The notes beneath the pieces were generated by a model. It was not told the DNA's origin and made no database searches. It saw only the letters and a list, made by a program, of their open reading frames with translations. Below, one piece after another: positions 48,143 through 57,985 of a stretch of 64,000 bases of DNA. Source of the DNA: Siniperca chuatsi (taxonomy: Eukaryota > Chordata > Actinopteri > Centrarchiformes > Sinipercidae); the NCBI RefSeq assembly GCF_020085105.1, contig NC_058061.1, positions 5,341,784 to 5,405,783 of the forward strand. The letters run 5' to 3'. The stretch's first letter is position 1; each line of letters starts with the position of its first letter. Both the position numbers and the translations under genes were made by a program.

Positions 48143-48645
48143 CTAACTGTATATAAAGTGGTTAAAACTAGCTCCACCTCGACCAGTTACAATAGTAAAA
48201 TGCCGCTTGCACATTTTTGCATCAGTATAAATAATCTAATTTATTACGTCAGTCACAGTTACAAGTACTTTGAATAGCCTAATGTAAGTAAATGTAGCTG
48301 ATAATAATTCTGTACTTCTACTTAAGTATATGCAGGACTTTTACTTAAGTAAAGGATCTGAGTACTTCTTCCTCCACTGCTGCGACCTCACAGTTTGTGC
48401 GTGTGGCTGTAATACCATTTAAGAACACAGAGTGGCGGTATTGCACCATCAACCATAAATTTTACCCTAATGGGAGTAGAAGAAGACGACTCCGGAAGCA
48501 CTGTTGCTTACGGCCATGTTCTAATAATACATCCATGCCTGCAGCTAAATTGTTAGTTTGTTGTGCCGGGTAAAGTGTATGTGCAGGTGCTGTGGAAGCT
48601 ACAAAATGCTCACAAGGTCTTGAAGAAAGACCTTATCGGCCCATC

Positions 48646-51600
48646 ATGTCTAAAATGCAGGTGTTGAGGACGCTGGTGGCCGAGAGACTGGCAGCAGCTG
48701 CGGACGAGATATTCAGCGCTGTCGACAGGATGATAACAGAGAAGAAGATGCTGCACACGTCAGGTTTGTAAACACAAGACACTTTTTTTTTAATAAGAAC
48801 TGGTTTGATAAGGGAATTATTTTAGTAAGTTAAATTGTTGATTCTGAAGGCTAACTACTTTCATATAAAGAATTATTAATTATGCAATCATCTTTGGTGC
48901 AATCCCAAATCAATCAGGTTCCTCTGCTCCCAAAGGCAAAGACAGCATAATATCATCTTCTGATACCAGTAAAATATATATTGATGAAGATTGTCCATTT
49001 ATAAGTCACAAAGCAACCAACAAATGCATTAGAAACATTCTTAGAGATTCTGTTACTTTTACATCAACAACCGCTTTGAAAACATGGACTGGAAATGGTT
49101 TTGGATGTTAACAAGATTAATTTGGGGTTTCCTTTAAAATAATGCATAGATGTTACCCAGTGAAAATGTTTTTATCTAGATATAAACTAGACCTGGATAC
49201 CTTGTGTGCCTTTTGTAAAAGATGTGGTGAGACTTTAGTTCAGCTACACTGAAATGTTTTGGACTGACATGATGAAGAAGTGTAACAGTGGACTTTAAAG
49301 AAACATTTGTGCTGTTTGGAGCAGGCTGTGATATTTTATACTGATATTTTGGCTGCAAATTTACAAATTAAGGATCGCATATAAATGTACTTCTCTAAAC
49401 AAATCACACCAACCTGCATTTTCAGCCTAATCTCCACACAGACTTTAAAAAGAAAGTAATAATAAGCACATAAATCCAGAACAACCTTCTAAGGGGAGGG
49501 CAAATTAATTTGGGTTGGCATCCCAAATAATTTACAGTATATATGGGATTTACTCTTATTTGTGCCTAATTCTTTCCTTTCTTCCTTCCTACAGAAATGT
49601 CACCTGAGCAGCAAAGGGCAGTTGTACACAAGCGGCTGTCGGTGGTTGCTGACGAGATATTTAGGATCCTGGAGATGATGATGGGTGAATATGAGGCAGA
49701 AGTCTCCAGCTCCCACGAGGAGATCCAACGTCAACGGCAACTGCTGGACATCACGTTGAAAACGGAGACAAATTTACAGAGAAAAGGTACATCGTACATT
49801 AAATAATGTTTATATTGCAACAATGATTTTTTTACATTGATTTTTTTTCATGCTGGTACCGTTTAATTTGTCATAATTTAATAAATTATTAGACACAGCA
49901 CAACAAATGGAAGTGAAATTGATGAAGGTAGTTTGCACTGAGGCCCCTGCTGTGGGGTTATTTTGCTGTTTGTATGTAAATTATGAATCTTTGACAATTA
50001 GTGTGGTATAATTAATTAACAATTGTTGATAAATCTTGTGCATTATGTAAACATTAGTCATCCATCCTTGGCTAGAATTTCTTGTAAACATTTGTCAACA
50101 GCTTTGCAGCCATGAGTGTAATTTGATGAATGTGTGATACACTTAACTTAAATGCACACCTTTTGACTGAGGTAACTGCAGAATAGAGCTTCTTGTTGCT
50201 TATTTACATCAGTTTATAGGAAATATTGTTTGGTGTTGGTATTTATTGCAATTTACAGTATTTCCATGCTGAATTTTCTCTTGGGTCTTCCCTTCAGACA
50301 GACTGCCACTCTCTGGATCGGACTGTGGAAAGGACATTTCTTGTGAGCCGAGCAGCAGCTCCAGTCAGGTCCAGAAAACATCAAATCTACCGCAGATTAA
50401 AGACGCGTCTACGGAGACGGACTCCGAGTTTATCTACGGTAAGCCCTCACATCTCCACCAAACACAAAGAGCAGAAAAGGGCACCTCAACTGTGATAGAA
50501 ACAGAGACACGAGGAGAGCAGTGTGGGCTGCCACCTAGCGACCAGGATGTTCTGTCATCAAAAAGTTCAGAAGCTGGGAGTGAAGATAATGATAGTAATA
50601 AAGAGCTAAATGAGAAACCCCTCAAATCCAAAAAAAGAAAAACTTTTCAGAGACTGAGACAAAGTCAGGGTGCAGATTGTTGCGAAACGTGTGGAAGGTC
50701 TTTCCGCAAAGGTGTTGCTGGGAAGAAAATCAAAATTGCTACAACAAACAAGAGCCAAACTACAGGACAGAGTTGTTGCAGAGTGTGTGGAAAGTTCTTC
50801 CGGTACAAACGTTCTTTTCTGAAACATGTACTTAAGCACGAACAGAGCTCAGATCTGTGTGGAGCCTGTGGAAAACATCTGGACTCCGACGAGAGCTTGA
50901 AGGTGCATTTACAAACCCACAACGAAGAAAACAGCTTCAGGGATCAAACGGATGACAGACAGTCAGAGGCGGAGTGCTCTGACGGCGAGAGTAAAGCGGG
51001 TGACAGTGATGAGGACTGGAAGGACAGTGAAGGAACTGAAAGCGACGATGGAGACAGCGATAAAGATGAGACCAAAGAACGACCTTGTTTACAAAAGCCA
51101 GAGTCCAAAACAAAAATTCAAGGATCAAACAAACCTAAGGGGCCGAAAAATAAGGATTACAAGGATTTATCCCATCTGAAATACTGCTGTAAAGTGTGTG
51201 GCAAGTCTTTCTGCTACAGAGCCTCTTTTTTGAAGCACGTGCAAGAAGACGAGATGGATACAGATCTTTGTGGCGTGTGTGGGAAACATTTCGAGTCTGA
51301 GGAGAGCTTGAAGCTTCACTTGCAAACTTACGTCAGAACGAATGACTGTGAAGTTTGTGGCAAACACTTTGACGGCCATAAACAACTGGAGATGCACATG
51401 AGAACCCACACAGGAGAGAAGCCGTACATCTGCACCGTCTGCGGCAAAGCGTTTGCTCAAAATGGAAATCTAATGGGACACATGAGAGTTCACACAGGGG
51501 AGAGGCCGTATGTTTGCAGTGTGTGCGGTCAGAGCTTTAGCTTTAAAGAATACATGATGTCTCATATGAGAATCCACACGGGGGAGAAGCCGTTTCTTTG

Positions 51601-51946
51601 CAGCGTCTGCGGAAAAGGATTCAGACAGAGGGGAACGCTAAAAACGCACATGATGATCCACACAGGAGAGTCCACACACCGATGCAGCATATGTGACAAA
51701 AAGTTCTACAAGAGTGGAGCGTTGAAGATCCACATGAGGTCCCACACTGGAGAGAAGCCATACCTGTGTAACGTTTGTGGGAAAAGCTTCACCGCGAGCG
51801 GCTCGCTGACCAAACACATGGGCGTCCACGAAGGGGAGCGGACACACTGCTGCAGCGTCTGCGGTAAAGGATTCTTGAGGAAAGAGGATCTGAAAAGACA
51901 CGGTCAGACTCATGAGGACGAATCCACACAGCTGACAAGTCTTTAA
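48646..51946 (+). CDS. C2H2 zinc-finger protein with duplicated fish N-terminal motif
   Basis: Three exons (48646-48763, 49595-49786, 50298-51946) join in phase to 652 residues. Exon 1 encodes [20 protein letters not shown] and exon 2 [20 protein letters not shown]. Both resemble the 'L..LV.qRL.aAaeEIF..fe..i.eYE' motif at the N-terminus of many teleost zinc-finger proteins, which normally occurs once. Exon 3 starts with a serine-rich, acidic linker. It then carries about nine C2H2 fingers that look able to bind zinc, plus three degenerate ones (the first, and two near the middle whose last histidine is replaced or lost). The last seven fingers form an array, mostly with TGEKP-like linkers; a finger pair before and after an acidic stretch looks duplicated. 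The role is presumably sequence-specific DNA binding in the nucleus; the target is unknown. No exact orthologue was recognised. The stop is 22 bp from a TTAA element. Confidence 0.88.
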
Positions 51947-51968
51947 TGCTGAGTCTAGGTGCTGCCTG

Positions 51969-52368
51969 TTAAAGGAATAGTTCAGCATTTTAGGAAATAC
52001 GCTAATTTGCTTTCTTTCCGTCAGTGAGATGAGAAGTGAAGTTCCAGCTTCTCAGTAGTGAGCAGTTGCTGTTTTTCTCTTATGTGATTAGTAAATAAAT
52101 ACATTTTTTATATATATATTTTTTTATAAACCAAACAATTAATCATTTCATCGAGAAAATAATTGTCAGTTTAATCGATAATGAAAATAACTGTTAGTTG
52201 CATGTCTTTGTGTTAAATGCAGAGCTGGGTTAAGGACGTGGTTAGCTTAGCTTAGCATAAAGACTGGAAGCTCTGCTCTGTCTAAAGTTAAATAAACCTC
52301 TAAATCTTATTTACATGACTGACGGAAAGAAAGCAAATATTTTCCTAAATGTTGAACTATTCCTTTAA
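51969..52368. mobile_element. TTAA-type MITE family C, complete copy
   Basis: It begins TTAAAGGAATAGTTCAGCAT and ends TGTTGAACTATTCCTTTAA, so the ends are inverted repeats starting in TTAA. The inversion extends inward to CTTTCTTTCCGTCAGT and ACTGACGGAAAGAAAG, giving arms of about 60 bp. TTAA flanks fit piggyBac-type insertion. An AT-rich insert at about 52085-52205 resembles family D. It starts 22 bp after the zinc-finger stop codon and so probably forms part of that gene's 3' UTR. Confidence 0.82.
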
Positions 52369-52815
52369 ATGATGCATTATACAATTTTACACCTCAAAAG
52401 GGAAAGTGCTGACAAGGCTAGTTTGACATGTATTTTTACTTGTTATATACTGTACACACACTGTCTCACGTTTCATTCATTTATAAAAAGATTAATCACA
52501 ATACTATGTCCTGATATATTCAATATAAACATGCCTGAAGACTTACTTTGCTAACTCACATGTATCACACAACTTGAACAAGTCTTCGTACATCGTGCCT
52601 TCTTAAGATTTTCGGCTAGCTTGAGAACCAGACAAATCTGCGAGCTCATGTTTCGTTTGCTCTGGCAGGTACGTCCGGCCCCCCTCCCATTCAGACCGAT
52701 TTACACCCATCCTGGATCTGGTCGGGCCAATCCCAACCGTTAATCTAATATGGGGCGGGTTTGATACGATGACTAACAGAGGAGTGTCGTTGAGACATTT
52801 TTGTAAACAACCAAG

Positions 52816-54413
52816 ATGGCTGCCGCTGATGTGGGAAGTTCTGTGGCATTTTTAATAAACATTTTCTACAGATTTGACATGAATGCACTGAAGCTGGGTC
52901 AGGTATTGCATATTTAAATGAGATGCTTTGTTATAGCCTTGTGCTTTTAAATCTTTGTCATTGGACACTTATCAAATTAACTTGTATCCCAACATCTATT
53001 CAAGCAAAGTTGGCAAAGGTTTTATTGGCAACATTTAACTGAGGCCTTATATCTAAGCACAAGATTTTCTGAATATTCAGAAAATGCCCAATTTAATTGT
53101 TGTATGATGACCAGGGATTCAAAAAGTAATCATATTGCTGAATTTGTGTCAACGAAGTACAAATTTAATTTTAAAAAAGTCACTTAAGTCACTAAGTTAT
53201 TGGAAGAAAGATTAATGAAACTCTTTAAGGGAATCTGTTGAGAGCACTATCACCTCTCTTGTTTCTGCAGCTGCCTTTGTGGTTTTCTCTCTTTTAAAAA
53301 AAAAGTTTTTATAAAGGAGCCTTCAGTGGTAACTAATCAATCCGATCTCAGCAAGATGTTAATGAAGAAAAAAATCCTCAACGGTATGTTGTTGTTTTTT
53401 ACTTTATCCTGTATATCATCAGTCTGATGTTCAGAGAATCACCAGAGTTTATTTTGTGTGATTTACTTTGCACATGTTTAGTCTGAGAAGAAACTTTTGC
53501 TCAAACCAAAATGACATTTACAGTTTTAGATCATCTCTTTTTTTTTTTCCTGCCTCTGAACTTCACCGCGCCTGGGCTGTAAATATCACATCATCGATAC
53601 TTAGAGAGTTATTAACAAAAATCACACCAATAAACAAACAGACCCAGAAACGCTAAAAGCTTTAACACTATTTAAAGAGCCAGTTATAAATCACAGAGGG
53701 CATTTTTTTCCCTACAAAGATGTTGCTTTTAATGATGTGTATTGTATATTATATCAGATCAGATATTACCAGTCGTATGTATTTGATAGATAAACTGAAG
53801 TAACGTGCATGTGTCCTAGCCTGATCACTTACCAAAATAGTTCGACTCGAAGATTCTGTTTTTTATTTTAAAAGTAGAGATTGTCTCAGTGGAGAGATGT
53901 TACACAAAATTATGTGTAAACCAATACCAAATATTTTGGTATTGGTATATTTAACGCCAGTGTTTTTAATTGTTTCCCTTCACTTATAAAAAGGAAATAT
54001 AAAAAAAACAGCTTTTTATAATTTTACAGTTCAAATTTTTGTTATATTAATTTCACAGCTTGTCTTTTATTTCCAAAGTCACATAAAATGGTGCTACAGT
54101 ATTTTGTTTTAATCATCAATAAATTTAGGAAATCTGTCCTTTTGTCATTGACTGCTTTCTGTTAACGTAAAGCTGTAACCTGAGAGCGATGCCTCTCCCA
54201 TTCAGATGTGAATCAACTATTTAAAAAAATAAAAAGTAGTTATTTTGTTGAAATAATTGTTGAAAATAAAATTAAAACTAACTTCAGCACCTGAAGAGAT
54301 ATTTGGGATTGTTGTTGGGAGGGAGCAGTGACAGAATGTAAACAGGGTGTTTTCAACAAGCTGCTCTCACACAGTTGATTTGATATCCTGTTGTTGCTCC
54401 CACAGCCGCCTGA
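52816..54413 (+). CDS. Possible three-exon small gene of unknown function
   Basis: The candidate exons are 52816-52902, 53317-53383 and 54406-54413, with GT-AG sites and matching phases. Together they would encode 53 residues starting MAAADVGSSVAFLINIFYRF and ending KKKILNAA. The start lies in a CpG-rich patch with a YY1-like motif at the ATG, as in many housekeeping promoters. No family was recognised, the last coding exon adds only two residues, and the region around exon 1 could belong to an interspersed repeat. This is a proposal only. Confidence 0.22.
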
Positions 54414-54699
54414 AGACAAAGTATGAGCTGTATGTCTTGATATTGTAATTGTTTTGAGCTCTGCAGAAACACTCAGAAGAATGAGGGTTGATCAGATTAC
54501 CAGTCTTATCAGTTTAAGACACTTAACGATAATTTTCATTATCGATTAATCTGTCGGTTATTTTTCAATTATTTAGTATATACAATGTCAGAAAATAGGG
54601 GACACTGCCCATCACAAGTTCCCAGAGTCCAAGGTGCTTATTTTGTCTAACCAACAGTCCATTCCCCAAAGATATTCAATTCATAATCATACAAATCCC

Positions 54700-55050
54700 T
54701 CAAATTTGAGTTTTGAATCCAGACTGAAATGGATTACTGTGAAATCTGGCTCAGACATTCATGTCCCCTTCAGGGTTAATTGTAATAACTTAATGATCCC
54801 ATAACTTTTCATCTAGCGCCTTCATCAGGTCAAAGTTTTACTTTGGCTATGACTTTACTGTACTAAACTAATGACATTCCATCAGCCTGTGCTGTACTTG
54901 TGTTTAGTGCTAATGAGCAAATGTGAGCTTGCTTGTTTGTTAGTTTAAACTAAGATGGTGACCATTGTAAACATAATACCTGCTAAACATCAGCATCTTA
55001 GCATACTGACATTAAGTAGAGCCTCACAGAGCTGCTGGTGTGGCTGTAGA
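54700..55050. repeat. Interspersed repeat family G, copy 2
   Basis: Shares ordered blocks with 235-710: 'CAGACATTCATG', 'GATCCCATAACTTTTCATC', 'CTAATGACATTCCATCAGCC', 'ACCTGCTAAACATCAGCAT' and 'GCCTCACAGAGCTGCT'. Confidence 0.6.
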
Positions 55051-55439
55051 ATCAGTGTTGTTGCTTGATAATTGACAAACAATTAATTGATTATCAAAAG
55101 TTAATTTTCTGTCTTTCAATTAATCGTTTCAGCTCTACAAAGTACTCTTTGTATAATTCTGTTATGACGCCTTCTGTATTGCACTGAATGTGGTGAACTC
55201 ACCTTAGAAGATTCAGTGTCTCCTATGATGAATTTCCTTTCGTGGGAGATCTGAAGACCCTCACACGCGAGAGGCTTTTACTGTGTAGCAGAATTTAAAT
55301 TCATCTAATGTGACTTTTACCTCTCTGCTTTGGCTACCTCATAGTTGGCAAAAATGAGGTGTGTCTTGATGGAAAGCATGAAATTGCAAAACAAAATCAA
55401 CATAGAGAAACCAGACACGGACGTTCAGTTTAAACACAA

Positions 55440-55445
55440 TTTATT
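55440..55445 (-). terminator. Polyadenylation signal of the ankyrin gene
   Basis: Plus-strand TTTATT, AATAAA in gene sense, at the end of the repeat-free terminal exon. Confidence 0.4.
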
Positions 55446-56948
55446 TTTCTGCTTAAATAATTACTTGGATCATCCAGTGTAGGCTATGTTGGTTTGTCAT
55501 ACATGTTGGTACCAGATTTATCATCAACAATGGATGCTTGGGGTGGTTTTGTATGAAAAAAGACAAACAGAAAGAAAAAAAAACACAGGAACAGAAGATC
55601 AGATTTTGAACAATGTGTGATCAATACTGTGATTTATGTGATTTAGCCATTAGTGAAAAGGACAAGATTTCGATAATGGGGCTAAAATGAGATTCTCTGT
55701 TCTCATGTAATTACAACCTATTAAATAAAGATCAAGTCATCAAACCATCAAAATGAAAACAGTCCCCTTTTTAAAACCACAGCAGACCTAAAAGCTTAAA
55801 CGTACACTTCTAGTATGCATGATGGGCTTACAGATAGACATTTTGATTTGATGTTGCACGCACACCAGGCTGCTAGCAGTTTGGAGATAACACATTGTGC
55901 CAGTCTGCAGGTTACATTCGGGGGACACTGATCTTCCTGAAGCATAAGAACGAAGCTTTGCTATCTTTGCCACTCGAGTGTGGAGTGTGTGTTTTCATTT
56001 TTGTAAAAAATAAAATAAAAACAGTTATAGATGACAGATGGTTGGGTTATTATGAGTGCTCACAAAGACAGAAGTACCATCAAAACCCTCTCTAATTGTA
56101 TTACAGTGCTTTGAATTAGGAGGAAAAAAAAGGAAAGCGTTAAAAATAAAGTGACGCCACATGCAGCAAAATATTATTTCTCTGAAGACGAAGAATGTTC
56201 CACAGACAGAGCGGAAGTAGCTGTTGGCTTTAAAGAAATGTCCTTTGTTTAAAATCAAGCAGTTTTTTTCCCACTCCATTCGTTTGTCATTTACATACAG
56301 CTTTTTTTTGTTCCTTTTTGTATTCATTTGGAAGAGCATGTCAGGTCACACACTCAAGGCTGCTCACACAGTGTCGACCTCTCAATACAAACGCACCGAC
56401 TCTGCAAAGCTTCGTCAACTCAAATCAGTGCATAAACAATCTGTGAAGCTACTGATCTTGTTTTTTTTTGTTTTTGATTTTATACAGTCATTTATATACA
56501 ACAAAGTCACCCATTTACTATTATATTTCATTTTTAAAAAAAAGAACCACATGATACACCCCAATACTGTGGGTCCAGGAGGAAAAAATAGACCATATAA
56601 GGCGAGTGTCTGAGAGAGAGTGGATCACACGTCATCCTTATCTGTCAGCAGTTCGCTTCTTGTTTTTCCTGTTTGTGCCATCGTTGGTCACAGACGGCTT
56701 TCATTTATCAAAGATAAGAAAGTTCCAGCTCACGTCCACACGTGTCCTTCGGTGTTTTGTTTCCAACAGTGAGTGAGTTTGGTGACATGCTCATGCGAAA
56801 TCAAAGAAAAGTAGTAGTTTTGCGTTGTCTTGCTGAAAACCATGCGTTGTAAGTGAAAGCTTCAGACACGTTTTGGCCGATTGACGAGGCTTCCAGTCCG
56901 TTTTTCCTCCCAGGGTGTGTGTGGTGTCGCAGGTGGACGTCAGTGGAC
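55440..56948 (-). other. Terminal 3' UTR exon of the ankyrin gene
   Basis: A strong acceptor (CACCCTCCAG followed by GTCCACTGACG) opens an exon at 56948 on the minus strand. The exon runs through unique sequence to an AATAAA (plus TTTATT, 55440-55445). Joined to the exon ending at 57962 it is wholly untranslated. Joined directly to the exon ending at 59780 it would add only Val-His and a stop. Confidence 0.5.
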
Positions 56949-57094
56949 CTGGAGGGTGAAGAATTACAAGCTTACATTAAAATCTGAGGTGCTGCAAATG
57001 AGTTGATACTGTAGATATTCAATGCCACAGATCTGAATGTCGGATCACAGAATCTGTTAAAAGGCCCGCTGTGCAGTATCCAGAATAGTGCTGA

Positions 57095-57360
57095 AATTAT
57101 TGGTTGATTAGTTGGACGACAACTATTTTTATAATGGATCAATCGTTTCATTGATTTTCCAAACATAATGTCAAAAATGAGCTGGTTCCAGCTTATCAAA
57201 TGTGAGTATTTGCTGCTTTTGTCTGTTTTATATCATTGTAAATTAAATATCTTTTGGACTGTTGGTTGGACAAAATAGTATTATAATACTTATATATACT
57301 ATATTTTCTGACATTTTATATACTAAACAATCAAAAATATGTGACAGATTAATCAATAAT
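57095..57360. repeat. Interspersed repeat family D (pyrimidine/AT-rich, 'ATTAATCG' type)
   Basis: Blocks 'GTTGGACGACAACTATTTTT', 'GATCAATCGTTTCATTGATT' and 'TGTGACAGATTAATCAATAA' resemble segments at 54530-54610, 55060-55140 and 61228-61400. It is a common fish repeat of unclear class and lies in the ankyrin 3' intron. Confidence 0.5.
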
Positions 57361-57369
57361 AAAATGAAA

Positions 57370-57785
57370 GGACTAGTCAATACGCTTATTTGCTTTCTTG
57401 CTGAGAGTTAGATTAGAAGATTGATACCACTCTCATGTCTGTATGGTAAATATGAAACTAGAGCCAGCAGCCGATTAGCTTAGCTTAGCATAAAGACTGG
57501 AAGCAGGGGTCAGTTTTTGTACAGATTAAACAAACAAAAAAGATACAATATGTTTATTAGTGAGCTTTAGAGGTGTTGGTAGGTGTATTTTTTTTTTCTT
57601 TGGACAGAGCCAGGCTAGCTGTTTCCTCCTGCTTCCAGTCTTTATGCTAAGCATAATGCTGATCACTAATTAATCAATAAGCTAATTACCGTACAGACAT
57701 GAGAGTGGTGTTAATCTTCTCGTCTAACTCTCAGCAAGCAGGCAAATAAACATATTTCCTAAAATGTCAAACTCTTCCTTAATGC
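57370..57785. mobile_element. TTAA-type MITE family C copy
   Basis: Left-arm blocks 'GAAGATTGATACCACTCTCA' and 'CCGATTAGCTTAGCTTAGCA' are mirrored by the right arm 'AGCCAGGCTAGCTGTTTCCT', 'CATGAGAGTGGTGTTAATCT' and the end 'TCAAACTCTTCCTTAA'. It lies in the ankyrin gene's 3' intron. Confidence 0.75.
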
Positions 57786-57985
57786 ACTAGTTGCAATTTT
57801 ACATTTCCAAAAAGACAGTTTTGTTGCATAATTAATCTTAAAATACATTTAGTTTACATTTAGAGCAAAATTGTGAACCATTTCACAGATACAGTTACAG
57901 ATTGGTATTTATTGACTTGATGAATGGCAAATAGTCAGAATTCAAGGTATTAGCCTGTTACCTGGTTTAGTTGAGAGCTCTACTG

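Larger units (their letters stand above)
47232..48385. mobile_element. hAT-like MITE family A (outer copy A1), broken by two insertions
   Basis: A1 runs from the eroded 'GAAAGTAACAAAGTACATTT' end at 47232 to 'ACTTCTTCCTCCACTG' at about 48382. It is interrupted by a family B element (about 47465-47720) and by a second family A element (47740-48142). On both sides of the second insertion the A1 sequence continues with the duplicated CTAACTGT. Confidence 0.8.
44976..48480. other. Intergenic region with nested MITEs
   Basis: No supported gene. Family A copies lie at 45074-45500 and 47232-48385, the latter a nest of several elements. A TA microsatellite lies at 47164-47188. The stretch 45500-47160 shows no recognised repeat, exon or conserved motif. 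Confidence 0.5.
52369..55438. other. Intergenic region between the zinc-finger and ankyrin genes
   Basis: It includes a CpG-rich patch at 52670-52830 with a YY1-like CCAAGATGGCTGCCGC, possible small exons (see the findings), family D segments near 54530-54610 and 55060-55140, and a family G copy at 54700-55050. The rest is AT-rich. Confidence 0.45.
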
